Positions 1 to 10,700 of a stretch of 64,000 nt of DNA are shown in pieces. The DNA lies in assembly GCA_023627715.1 (NCBI GenBank), contig JAMAHW010000001.1, positions 496,001 to 560,000 on the forward strand. The letters are read 5' to 3'. The notes below the pieces were generated by a model, which was not told where the DNA came from, did no database searches, and saw only the letters and a program-made list of their open reading frames with translations. The stretch is from Periconia sp. R9002 (Eukaryota; Ascomycota; Dothideomycetes; Pleosporales; Periconiaceae). The first letter of the stretch is position 1, and every line of letters begins with the position of its first letter. A program made the position numbers and the translations under genes.

Positions 1-510
1 CGATGGAAAACCGCGCGACCAACATTACAAGTGTGAAATCTCGATCCATGCGAAGGAGCTGACAGCCTGGGTGGATAAGACCTGGGAGTGCAGAGATAAG
101 AATCAAGACCAACCTTTATTCTTTGAGGGATCTGGAGACTTTGACTGGTCCATTTACCCAACTCACAGTTGTGGTCCGGGCGGTGTTGGATATGAGGGTA
201 CAACAGCCTGCACTTGGGGCGGAGGTGAGTTTTTGAATATCTCTCTGGTTTTCTTGGTCTTTTGTGCTATAGCGTTCCATTTTCTCCGTATATCGAAGCA
301 ATGTGCTGACTTGACATAGCTACGAACACTGCTCCCGGTATCCCTTACGCAATCCCTAAAGTCACAGTCAGCAACCAAAATGTACTTCCTCCTGACTATG
401 GTCCCCCAGGCGCGCAAAGTACCTCAGGTGTCCAAAGTGCGCCTCCTGTGGCCGTTATGGCGGTGTTCGAGAACAATGAATGGAAGATCCCGGAACAGAA
501 TGTCCTATAA
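1..510 (+). CDS. 3' end of a Cys-containing hypothetical protein (partial, one intron)
   Basis: The reading frame is already open at base 2 and runs to 224, where a GTGAGT donor begins an intron (225-319, ending in TAG). It resumes in phase at 320 and stops at TAA 508-510. The last 137 or so residues contain several Cys (KCEIS, WECRD, HSCGPG, TACTW) and a Gly-rich, Pro-rich tail ending in NVL. The 5' end lies outside the window. I do not recognise the family. The Trp/Cys-rich make-up would suit a secreted protein, but the signal peptide cannot be seen. The splice is supported because reading through the intron gives a Phe/Leu-rich stretch and then a stop, while removing it joins two frames with ordinary composition. 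Confidence 0.55.
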
Positions 511-1128
511 TGGGGAAAGCAATTCAAGGGCCCTGGCTATCAATCCAGCGATATTGCTTTTAATACTTAATTCTATTTCTTCTATTCAGTGGAAGTATTT
601 GTTCGATGCTTAGGCATAAATACTCATCGCGTGCTTTAAGGTCACCGATCCATTTTGTTGCTGGATTATTGTGATTGATGCATTCGGCGTTGCGTGAGCT
701 TGGCTGTAATCGAATACTATCTTGAGATGATGCACCCTTCCGAGTTGAGTGCTTTTCTAAATCTCTATAAAAAATATAAGGTCAGTGTGTTGAATTGCTC
801 GCGGTATCAACAGATTAGCTATTAGAGTACTGGCTGCGCTTGCCCACACATCATTTATCTTGAGAAAGTAACCTTATTTAATCAGACTACGAAGTTAAAA
901 AGCCCCAGTGTTCGTTACATGCAAGTTCCTACGATATGTGTGAGCATAATCCATTGTATTTTTTTTAAATGGATTACCCTTTCGGTTGTTACCTCTAAAC
1001 CTACGTGTATTAGACAATTTTGAAAAATTCAAAATCAACAAAAATGAACTTTCTATACAAATTTCGCAGGGTGAGGAAGATGCGAGTCGTTACTTGTAGA
1101 TTGTAGATGTTCATGTTCACGCCAAGCC
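511..1128. other. AT-rich intergenic region
   Basis: No supported gene. The stretch is AT-rich with short T runs and presumably holds the terminator of the upstream partial gene and the promoter of the uL15m gene. Confidence 0.5.
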
Positions 1129-1233
1129 ATGGCACTTACGAGCCATCTCGGCTTAGTCATGCTCAACTCCAAACTTTCCGTCCCATCACCATCGGGCACC
1201 CTGTATCGCAATCCATCTCCAAAAACGTACGCC

Positions 1234-2505
1234 ATGCCTCCCCGGCTCAAGGCTCTCCGCCTTAGCTCCTCGCTCCTTTGCCAATCGCGCGTCCCATCGA
1301 AAATCCCGTTGATAAAACCATTCCTGGTCCCGGCGCAGCAGCGGTTTGCCTCGATCCTCTCCTCGCTCTCCGACAACAAGGGCGCGTATTCCAAAAAGAT
1401 TCGACGCGGTCGTGGTCCAGCCTCGGGCAAAGGAAAAACTGCAGGAAGGGGTCAAAAGGGTCAGCATGCGCACGGCAAGGTCCCGGCTGGGTTCGAGGGT
1501 GGACAGACGCCACTGAGTGTCACGAAGCGTGTGAGAGGGAGAAATAAGTACAATCCGTAAGTCGTTCCTTGACTTGTCTAGTTGGGCATTCGGACCGTTC
1601 CGGAGTCTTTCTTCGTGTGCAATCATCGATTCCGAGACGTTCTTGCTAATGGATCTTGCTTGAATGAAATAGATTCCAAGTGGAAATGTCGCCCATCAAC
1701 CTCGACCGTATCCAATCATGGATAGACCAAGGCCGCCTCGATCCCTCAAAGCCTATCACGATGAGAGAACTAAACAAATCTCGGTGTCTGCATGGTGTGA
1801 AAAGACATGGCGTGAAGCTCCTTGCACGGGTACGTTTGTACACCAATCGGCCTTTAAATCCCCGTCACTGTACCGATCAATCACACTCAGACAACCCCAA
1901 ACTCCCCAAAACTCGCGCAGAGAAACCCCAGAACTAACCTTATTCTATCGTATTAGAATGCTGAAGCTCTTACCTCCGCCATTAACATTGTCGTTTCACG
2001 CGCTTCCACCGCCGCAATCGAAAAAATCGAAAGCCTCGGCGGCTCTGTAACCACTCGTTTCTACAGCCCCACCTCTATCAAACGAGTCTTAGGCGGCGAA
2101 TCACACCCTACTATTTCCATCGATGCTTCTCCCGAACTAATCACCTCTACCTGCGACGCCGGCGTGATCCCCGAGCCCGTCCTCACTCAATTCAAAACTG
2201 CATTCCACCCTAAACACAAGCGTCGTGTATCTCCAGCTACGGCTGTTGCCAGACAAGAGGCCCTCAACACTCTCATGCGCCAGGTTGCGACACAATACAA
2301 GTACAGACTGCCCGATGCTACTGCCAGAAAGGATATCGAATACTATAGGGATCCAGCGCATAGAGGATATCTGAGTTACAAGGTCAAGGCAGGCGAGAGT
2401 CCAAGTTTGTTCTTCAAGTTGCCGAAGAGCTTGGCAGGGGGTACAGGTAAGCCTGAGAAGAAGAAGGCGACAGCCAAGGCTGTTGCAGAAACCAGGCTGT
2501 TCTAG
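1234..2505 (+). CDS. MRPL10: Mitochondrial large-subunit ribosomal protein uL15m (L15/Mrpl10 family)
   Basis: Component of the mitochondrial 54S (large) ribosomal subunit. Three exons, 1234-1556, 1673-1829 and 1957-2505, join in frame to 342 residues. Intron 1 (1557-1672) has donor GTAAGT and intron 2 (1830-1956) has donor GTACGT; both end in TAG. The N terminus from ATG 1234 is rich in Arg, Leu and Ser with no acidic residue, as in a matrix-targeting presequence. It is followed by the L15 hallmark, a basic Gly-rich run ([20 protein letters not shown]) leading to GFEGGQTPL. The second exon carries the conserved [16 protein letters not shown] and ITMRELNKS segments. The third holds the Val/Ser-rich core and a Lys/Ala-rich tail. 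In-frame ATGs at 1129 and 1159 would add up to 35 residues; 1234 is preferred because a presequence starts cleanly there. The fungal-length C-terminal extension is normal for the family. Confidence 0.92.
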
Positions 2506-3661
2506 ATGCGTTGATCGGTGTGAATGTGGGAAACAGAGCGGGTTATTGATCACGAGAGAGGGGGCAATTGTGATTGTCTGGGCATGAAACAAGAACGATG
2601 TCATTTACTTTTGTTGTGTGTATTATATGGAACTTTATACAAAATAGCATTGTCCTTTGGAAGAATAGAACTTGTATGCATAGGCAAGAGGGTACGAGAA
2701 TATGTACATTAATGGAAAAAAGATTTCCACTATACAACTATTGTGCTCCTCTCGTCCTCACTTTCGATTTATACGCATCAAAATACGGAATTAACAAATG
2801 TATTCAGTGGGCAATGCATCTAGCCACCTCACCTTTCTTACTGTTTGAGCAAAGATCATCAACGAAAAACAAAGCCCACATTCTCTGTCTGAACTGCGAT
2901 CTTGCCAGTTAGTCACTGGACAGGTATTTGTCAGAGGAAGATCTATTCCTGGATATTTGGTTTGTCCTATTCTGGTCCTGAAGCGACTTAGCACTCTTGC
3001 AAGGTGATTCACGAACAAGGGAGCTATAGCAATCGGCATGATGCAAAGGCCAGATATTCGTATTATGAAGCCATGTTTAAAAGAGCTGGGCAGCAATCGC
3101 CGGCCTTCGTGGGTGTTAGGATTGTAAAAGGCTTGAGAAGGATGGGTTTAGTGCAGTATGAAAGTACATTCTTTCCCAACGATGATTTCCTCCGGCTTTC
3201 GAATGAGATATCTTCCTGTAACTTCCTTTATTTACTTATTACATTCAAACCAAGTAAATCTGTTTCTTGCCGAGGTTGATGCTTAGTTATGCTATTATTT
3301 ACAGAAGTGAGTTGTCACTCCCTACGAATTCCGCTATGCCCTCTATCGCCAGAAATCCGCCCTCAAACTCTGTGTGCAAGCGATACGGCACAGCAGCAGT
3401 CGCATTACAACCTGCAGCCTGATACTGCACTACAATATGTTGCATGCATACTATTCAATCAGTCCCATACCCAATTCCCTAGACGAGCTCAACAAATTTA
3501 CAGCCCGTACTAGCCAATTTCTACCACCAAAATTTTGTTTTGGTTCATTACCAAGAGACTGACTCACTTACAGGTATGAAGTTAGCATTGCTTGCAGATT
3601 GTGGCCGACATAACGGCAAGCTGACCTTATAGGATATCATTTCCCATGTCTATATTTCACA
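2506..3661. other. Intergenic region with short coding-like stretches
   Basis: No gene can be supported. Two stretches (about 3004-3279 and 3325-3561, plus strand) read open for 80-90 codons with ordinary amino-acid composition. They have no recognisable domain, no convincing ATG and no clear splice links. They may be decayed exons, given the disabled kinase gene just downstream. Confidence 0.4.
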
Positions 3662-4464
3662 ATGCCTGACCATCACTTGAATTCTGATTTGGGCTCCCAT
3701 ACGCCACATGACTGCGAAGACGAAATACCAACCATGGATGAGAAAGGCGAGTTCGTGGCACTCGGCTCGACATCCTTTGTTGAGTTTTTACCCACTGGTG
3801 ATATTATCAAGAGACCCTAGCCTGGCAGAGATCGGGCCGTCGCGCGACGCCGTGAACTCGTTACGGAAGCCGAGATATACGATCGGCTGGGGGAACATTC
3901 TTTCCTTGTGAAGAAGAAGGGCTGGGACGTGAACAACCACGTTCTGACATTGGAGCGCATGTCCAATGGGACCCTCAAGGACTATCTGGAGTCGCACGAG
4001 GACGTGTCTCTCCAACAGCGAAACCGATGGGTGGTGGAAGCCGCCCAATGCATCCAGCTCCTGCACCATTCAGGTGTAGTCCATTGCGACATTGGGCCAC
4101 ATAATTTCCTCTTGGATGATGGTCTTGGTGTCAAAGTCATCGACATTTCCGGCTCCTCGATCGACGGCTCGTGCACCGACATCTGTCCTGGCGTTCGCTA
4201 TATGGCGCCCAATCTACATCGATCCGTGCAACGAGATCCGACGGTCAAGATGAGTCTTTTCAGCTTAGACTCGACAATGTACTACATAATAACGGGCAAT
4301 GGATTCTTCGAAGAGTTTCGGAGTGAAGAGGTAAACAGAAAATACTCTGCCCAGCAATTCACCGACCTCACTGGTATCTGTCATGCGGAAATAATCGGTT
4401 TCACGAGTTTGAGAAGGTAGACAAATTAGTTTCTTTGTTAAAGGTACAAGCAGACGGGCAATAA
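3662..4464 (+). pseudogene. Disabled fungal protein-kinase-like gene (in-frame TAG, frameshift)
   Basis: Reading from ATG 3662, one frame gives a kinase-like protein with a beta3-type Lys (GDIIKRP), a hinge-like LERMSNGTLKDYLESH, the catalytic loop VVHCDIGPHNFLLDD (near 4077-4121), a DFG-like segment (VIDISGSS) and YMAPN in place of APE. An in-frame TAG at 3818-3820 interrupts the frame after codon 52; beyond it the same frame is kinase-like to about 4395. There the frame slips: the intact-looking C terminus, RFHEFEKVDKLVSLLKVQ, lies in the +1 frame and ends at TAA 4462-4464, while the original frame stops at 4418-4420. The usual Asp of the DxFSLGS helix is also absent (SLFSLDS). Together these argue for a decayed gene rather than an active kinase. 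The HCD loop and VIDxSGSS segment place it in a fungal-specific kinase-like group I know only by its motifs. An alternative is a short protein starting downstream of the TAG, but it would lack the N-lobe. Confidence 0.75.
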
Positions 4465-5383
4465 TGTATTAATTTCGCCTACTGTTAACTATAGTTATGT
4501 TATAACATTTCTTCTACTTGCGCATACATGGGCTTGCCTTTTACATTATTGCCTTAACGCCACGACGTGCCATATAGCACTATTATAATAATTCTCTTCC
4601 CCCTCTTATTCTGTCCAACTTTATTCCTTTTAAGTAGCAACTTACGTCACTAACTGCCTTTTGTATTAGTATATTACAAATGTTTACACCTAATTCTGTA
4701 TACCTCCTCTTCACTCCAATTCAATTGTGGTACATATACCTCCCCTTCACTCCAATTCGATTGTGGTATACACCCCCTCTTTATTTCGATTCGATTGTGG
4801 TACATACCTTCGCTAAATGGGAACTGGAGAAGGAGAGAATTAGGAGAGGTTGGGGTGCTTGAGGGTATGTCTATTGAAGTTTCATAAGGCTTTTGCTCAG
4901 GAGGGGGCATTCTAGTGACTGGTTGCCATAGCATAGCCAAATGTGTGTTCTTATAATGTATGTAGATGCTAAGCAATTACAAAACATATCTTTATTAGGA
5001 CTAGAGTAGTTAATTGTTGAATGTGTTTGAAGCTATGCATGACAGTTTTTCACTGTTTAAACTCAGTACCAAAAGTTGAGGATTACCATATGTTTACTGA
5101 TCGCTCCTCCCGTAAAATAATTTCGTGTGTCAATACATCTCCTAACACGTAGACGTGCCACCACTCTGCAACCACACAGTCCAGCAGTCCACCAATCCAT
5201 GATGACCCGACAAGAACGTCCAGGTCCACAGTAGCGGGCAGCGTTGCGGGCGGGAAGAACCCCCGAGAACGACGTCAAGCGGTCTTAGTTGGATCGTTCA
5301 CGATACGAAAGTTCTCGGTAAGTCTATACAGTCTGACTGTTTGTTACCATTAGGTATCTAACTCACATATGTGAACTACTTAG
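4465..5383. other. Intergenic AT-rich region
   Basis: Apart from the 36-bp repeats I see no gene. The distal part probably contains the 5' exon or promoter of the RS-repeat gene. A GTAAGT donor at 5318 and a TAG acceptor at 5381-5383 could bound a 66-nt intron, but the upstream exon frame contains a stop, so the link is not proven. Confidence 0.4.
4699..4804. repeat. 36-bp tandem repeat, three units
   Basis: Three head-to-tail copies of a 34-36 bp unit (4699-4734, 4735-4770, 4771-4804), each containing CACTCCAATTC or a variant followed by GATTGTGGTA or AATTGTGGTA. Copies 1 and 2 differ at only a few positions; copy 3 is more diverged and 2 bp shorter. It lies in AT-rich DNA without a gene. 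Confidence 0.8.
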
Positions 5384-5405
5384 ACATACAGCTGACACCT
5401 ACCGC

Positions 5406-5765
5406 CCAACCTATCGCTCGAGGTCACCACCGCGTCATCGCCAACAGTCCCCTCCATCATACGTAAGAGACAACCGCAGATCTTACCAAGACGATACACG
5501 ACGCGAGACCTCGCGTCGTATGAGCTGGTCAAGGTCAAGATCACCACCGCGTCGCCGCCAGCCATCTCCCCCACCCCATCTAAGAGACAACCGCGGATCT
5601 CACCAAGACGGGCGTTCTACACGACGCGAGACCTCGCGTCGTATGAGTTGGTCAAGGTCGAGATCACCACCGCGTCGCCGTCAACCATCCCCTCCATCCC
5701 ACCCACGAGACAGCCGCGAACCTCAGCAAAATAAGCGCCATTCACAAGTTGCGACGTCACGTCGT
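5406..5765 (+). repeat. Tandem coding repeat, 38-41 codon units, RS-rich
   Basis: Three units (about 5406-5519, 5520-5642, 5643-5765) each begin with a Ser/Arg-Pro block, contain RDNR or RDSR and end in TSRR. Units 2 and 3 are both exactly 123 bp. A degenerate fourth unit (RSRSPTGSPTG) follows. Unit length divides by three, so gain or loss of units keeps the frame. Confidence 0.85.
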
Positions 5766-7766
5766 GTCGGTCGGTCAAGGTCCCCAACAGGATCTCCAAC
5801 AGGCCACGATCATGCACGGGCTCAACCAAATCGTGGTCAGCGTAGACATTCCATGTCAAGGTCCCCATCGCGCGACGTAGTGGCAACCACCAACAACCTA
5901 CACAAGTCCATCAGGCAGCTTCAATCTACCAGAGAGGGGGTACAAGATCCCAAAGCCACCTTGGAGGCGGCCTCTTCAACACCCACTACCACAATACAAA
6001 CGCCAAAGTCAGTTATTGAAATGCCAGCGCCAGTATCACCCACTCATGGGTCATTAGACACACGTCCAGGTCCCGAGAGTACCGTTGAGGCACGCATTAC
6101 CACACATCCGGCCGGCATCCCTATCAACAGAACTCCCGAGCCGACGGCAGTTATACAGGGCGTTAGGAGAAATGGTCCGCAGCGACAGTCACACACTTCA
6201 ACAGGGGAAAGCTGTAGTTCAACGGATAAACGCGATGCACAACGTGTAGCTACTACACAATCCGCCACTGCCACGCAATCCGCCACTGCTACGCAAACCG
6301 TCAAGCAAACCGATACGCAGCCTTGCTTCACTGAAGTCGAAGGATCCGGCGTTAATCAGATACGCATAGATGGCCATCCACCAGCACAGGAAGGCTTGTG
6401 GATGCAGGCGCCTGGAACACCACAAATGTGGCAATATGTGATCTTAACGCTGATGTGTGGCGACCACGGACATTTCCCCTCTCCAGAGGCCATTAGGAAC
6501 GGATTTTCCCGATGTTGGCAAAAAGCAAATAACGAAGTTCAGGACGTGTATCTTCAACAGTGTGTCTTTCTAGTCGTCTATTTTCCAACAACTCAACAAG
6601 CGCAATCATCTCCTCGTCTCGCGCAAGCTCTTCAAACGCTTCGTGGTCGCACCACCACGGGTTTGCGATTAATAATCGAAGGATCCGGCGTCGATCAGAT
6701 ACGCATAGATGGCCATCCACCAGCACAGGACGGCCTCTGGATGCAGTCGCAAGAAGAAAGGTTTCAGACATTGTGGGATCACCTGATACAACAAAAAACA
6801 GATCTAAACTTATGGCCTAGACAAATCAGCAGTTCTGATCCCCAAGTTCCACTCTCCGAACAAAGCATCCCAATCTGCAGCACTGAAATGCTTAAGTCAC
6901 TCGGAATCGGCCGAAATGTTGTTCGCGTCCCCTGCCGGCTAGGCAGTTGGACTGGGATGAGAATTACCTTCGAACACTTTCGCGACGACATCGAATCAAC
7001 GACCTTTGCCTTTATAAGACCACCACCAGATAACAGGCCTCCACGTTTTATTTTCGTATTCAGGGATTCGTGGGATACTCGTGGTTCGAGAAGAGCCACA
7101 TCGTACACCAAGATCCTTGAGAAGTCTATTGCTGCCGCATCTGAAATTGAACCATCCGATATCCAGGTTGATCATAACCAAACTGCACTCGTACACGGGA
7201 TGGGAGTGCAAAGCAAAAACACTCCAAACACAGGAAAGAATCTGCGACCCGACAGCGACGCAGGATGCGTTCAGTTTGGGATTGATTGTCCAGTACCAGG
7301 TTGTGTTGAACGATTCGCTGTACCGCCGGATAATGATGCAGCTTCTCTAATGATGGATTTGGAAGTGGCATTATTTGAACACTTGGAACAGTTCCATGCT
7401 CTGAAAACAGATCATTTATACTCTTCAACTGGATGCACTTCGCAGCCCGGCTACAATGTTATCAAGAAAATCATCTATACGCTTTTGCAAGAGAACAATT
7501 TGCAATCCTCACTTTCCCTCTTGCACAACGACAACGAGATTAGCTCTGTGAACCTACCAGCAAGCACAAAAGAGATATTTAAACAAGCAGAAACCCTTGC
7601 AGGAATCACACTGCCTTCAAATTACGTTGGCTCACCGGCTTATACCGCACCAATAGCCTTCACTGCAGCGCTGACATCGATGATACTTCTACAGTCGAAT
7701 ATTGAACAAAATTTGTTTTTTATTGGACTTGGCGCTTTTGGATGCAGGATAATGGGGTATACTTAA
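5520..7766 (+). CDS. RS-repeat protein with duplicated motif and C2H2-like site, hypothetical
   Basis: A 748-residue open frame from ATG 5520. The same frame is open upstream to about 5330 with no in-frame ATG, and carries a further repeat unit, so the true N terminus probably lies in an unresolved 5' exon. The N-terminal 120 residues are 41-residue repeats rich in Arg-Ser and Pro (WSRSRSPPRRRQPSPP), like RS domains of RNA-processing factors. Residues about 120-270 are Ser/Thr/Gln-rich low complexity, including TQSATA repeats. A 23-residue segment starting EGSGVNQIRIDGHPPAQ occurs twice. The C-terminal half is globular. Cys590, Cys595, His621 and His626 form a C2H2-like pattern (CPVPGC then HLEQFH). 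The last 50 residues are hydrophobic. I do not recognise the family. The RS region suggests, but does not show, RNA-linked or nuclear function. Confidence 0.6.
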   Translation: MSWSRSRSPPRRRQPSPPPHLRDNRGSHQDGRSTRRETSRRMSWSRSRSPPRRRQPSPPSHPRDSREPQQNKRHSQVATSRRVGRSRSPTGSPTGHDHARAQPNRGQRRHSMSRSPSRDVVATTNNLHKSIRQLQSTREGVQDPKATLEAASSTPTTTIQTPKSVIEMPAPVSPTHGSLDTRPGPESTVEARITTHPAGIPINRTPEPTAVIQGVRRNGPQRQSHTSTGESCSSTDKRDAQRVATTQSATATQSATATQTVKQTDTQPCFTEVEGSGVNQIRIDGHPPAQEGLWMQAPGTPQMWQYVILTLMCGDHGHFPSPEAIRNGFSRCWQKANNEVQDVYLQQCVFLVVYFPTTQQAQSSPRLAQALQTLRGRTTTGLRLIIEGSGVDQIRIDGHPPAQDGLWMQSQEERFQTLWDHLIQQKTDLNLWPRQISSSDPQVPLSEQSIPICSTEMLKSLGIGRNVVRVPCRLGSWTGMRITFEHFRDDIESTTFAFIRPPPDNRPPRFIFVFRDSWDTRGSRRATSYTKILEKSIAAASEIEPSDIQVDHNQTALVHGMGVQSKNTPNTGKNLRPDSDAGCVQFGIDCPVPGCVERFAVPPDNDAASLMMDLEVALFEHLEQFHALKTDHLYSSTGCTSQPGYNVIKKIIYTLLQENNLQSSLSLLHNDNEISSVNLPASTKEIFKQAETLAGITLPSNYVGSPAYTAPIAFTAALTSMILLQSNIEQNLFFIGLGAFGCRIMGYT
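6337..6407 (+). repeat. 71-bp duplication, copy 1
   Basis: Matches 6676-6746 with only about five differences. Both copies are read in the same frame (EGSGV.QIRIDGHPPAQ) and start 339 bp (113 codons) apart. Identity stops abruptly on both sides. Confidence 0.85.
6676..6746 (+). repeat. 71-bp duplication, copy 2
   Basis: Second copy of the segment at 6337-6407, inside the same open frame. The flanking protein sequence is unrelated. Confidence 0.85.
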
Positions 7767-10700
7767 GTACTTCTTCTGTACAGCAATGATGGATACTGCG
7801 CTGACCTTAAGAAGAACATAACCCTTTCAATCTTCTCACTTCTCCGACGCCAGTTTGATGTGTAAAACCACCCAGGTGTCAAAATAAACCCGCACTCGCA
7901 ACACTCACCGTACCACGCACAACCCTTCAAGAACCTTTTCTCCCTCAAATGACAGTTCTTATAGAAGTAAGTAGAATACCAGGAACGTATTACTGTAAAA
8001 TGGTTTTAGTACTTTTTCTCTAGGTTTGCTACTTAAGGATACAGATTTTTTTATGGAGATACTATAGGTGCTTTAGAATGATATTCTGTGAGCGCGGGAT
8101 ATATCAACACCCACCCGCGTGGTAAGTACGGAAATAGGGGTGATAGGGATGAGGAATAGCTAGGTAGGTGGTGCATAAATTTTAGCTACCTTTGTACAAG
8201 AAAGCAAGGAGAAGCATTGAGTACATGTTTGTTTACTTGCTCAGGTATTTATCTTCGCCCTCACTGTGTTTCTGGAATGTAGTGCTATTTTTCTCCCTGG
8301 GACAACGAGAAGGCGAGGACTGTCATCAGGAAAAGGTTCATGAGGTTTTATTAATACAGCTACAAGCATACTAAAGGCGGGTTGGGTTGGACGTATAAGA
8401 CAACTCTGTGGACCGTCGCAAAAGTATTGTTGTTATGATATCGTTTAGTCTTACACTTTTATCCCATCCGAATGGGTTGCTGCTGACTCACTGCATTCAA
8501 TGGAAAAAAAAGGTGACAATTTTGCTGTCTCTGAGTTACGTAGTTGAGTGTTAGCGGACTTGAATGTTGTGGAATGCAACATCTCAAGGGAATCCCAAAA
8601 CATCGGAACCGGTCAGACGATGCAGAAAAGGAAAAGATGAGAGCTCGAGAGTACCAAGGGGGCATAATGGGAGGTGGAATACAACGCATCTCGTAGCACT
8701 GCAACGCTGCTGTCGTGCGCCGTGTCGCGGGAGATGGGAAGTGGGATGGTCTAGTGAGGGATTATAGAGATGCATGCAGGGACATGGAAATGGGTAGCAC
8801 GGGAGATGCTTCATTCAAGCTTGTAAGAGCGACACCACCTTGTGTTCCAGGGCTCCCATTGGCTTTGATGGACACGGAAAAAGCATGGCACCTTGTTCTG
8901 CGTCCAATTCGCTCGGGCGGCATAAATGCTGTGTCGCGAAGGGCGTCCGGAAAGGTTGTTCAGGGTCCGGCGGACAAGACGCCGTAATACCTACCTACTC
9001 ATGTGTGAACCCCCTGGCGCTTTTAGGCCGTGGAAGATACTCGTGTTCTTTCCAAATACATCTTCGACATGCACTTCAATGCGAGTTTTAAGATTTTCGT
9101 GTCAAGCCACCGTCTAAAACCGATTCAAGCGAGCGGCGAAGCTTTTGCTCTGACAACTCCACTGAAGTGTCCGGTTGCAGATCCAACGTGGCGGATTGTG
9201 AAAAGCCAGAACATGACGGAGGGTGATAAGGGTTGACCCCACCATCACGAAGGAAAATGAAGGCAAAGTAACCACGGATATAAAAGGACAGAAAGACAAG
9301 AAAATAACATGTCCTTACAGAGCCGGAACAGGCGAAATCAAAGAAGAAGTACACATGTACGTTGGAAGGGTACATATGCACCATAAACAACCGGTGTCAC
9401 GTTCTAAAAGGATGAGGATTCCAAGATGCGGGGCTAGCCATGAGAAGACCGACTCATAAATTCATGGAAGGCAAAAAGAAGCGCTTCCATTAAGCGTTTC
9501 GCCAATGTTGCGAGTTTACAGTTGCCATCACCTCGCTAACAGCGACGAGGAACGGGGAATGATCTGGTGTTGAGGTCACGGCTGCATGCGGCCTCTTGCT
9601 TTTCGATGGTGTTCCCTAGGCGCATGGCAGTATCAATCTATTCGGGTGCGCAGGCGAAAGAAGGCTTCATCAAACCAGCAGCCACCGGATATGACGATAT
9701 CCATCCCGCAAGCAGGCGATGCCGAGGTGCCAGATGTCTTCTAGCAGGCACCAGTGAAACTAGGGACATCGCCGTTGGATACATGCGTACGGTTGGTCAG
9801 CCAATCTTGGGCTCGAAGGGCATGGAGGAAGACAAGAAATCTTTAGTGCGGTGAAGTATATGGATCCACTGCGCGGAGCACAGTTCAATGGCGACTGCTG
9901 CCTGCTTTCCACTCGAGTGGAGTGTAAGATGGAGGTGGGTGAGGAAGCAGGGAAAATGGCATGATCATCGTACTCACAACTCGCCTTTGGGGCCCGTAGC
10001 CAGGCTTGTGATCCCAGAGTTCCCGTGAAGGTTCGGAACCATGGCAATGGAGACACTGGTTACGGCCATAGCAATCCATATCGGGGTCATGTTCGGCGAT
10101 ATATCGTGATAGAGACACGGCATGATGTAGGAGATGGTAAGGATCTTTGAGTAGAAGAGAGATGATGACAGTGTCTAGTGGAGAGTGTCACCTGTGGAGA
10201 ATGGCGGCGGAAAGTGCATCATGTACGATACAATAGTAGACTGCTAACTAGTGGTGTGGTCTTGCCGTCCTTTCCTTGCTCGATGGAGACGTGCATGGGA
10301 TAAAAGCTGTTAACACAGTACCGCGCTGCCAACCACTCCTGCCTTGCTCAGATGTTGGTGACAGGGATGTACATGATGTGTGGAAATGGAAAGTCAGAAT
10401 GGATATAAATGATGTTGGCAAGATGTGCATGGCGGATACGAATGAATGTTGCTGGCAGAAACGTTGATTGATGGTGGCCAACTTTTGGAACCTGGCCAAA
10501 CGCAGTGCAATGTGGGAGCACCACCTGATTCATCAGCCACCGACTGCGGCTCGCTTTCCGCCCATGCAGACGCCTACCAGGAGTCATGTACTAGGTAATA
10601 GTTCGTTGTATGTTGTATGCCTTGCGGATCGATGTCTATCAATGAATACAACCAGGACGAGTCGACGAGGGGTCGGGCAACGGGCGCCCACGCTCGTTTA

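Noticed and set aside
5406..5765. Regular repeats that could be mistaken for a CRISPR-like array
   Set aside because: Units are directly adjacent, in frame and protein-coding (RS-rich), with no spacer structure, in a eukaryotic genome.
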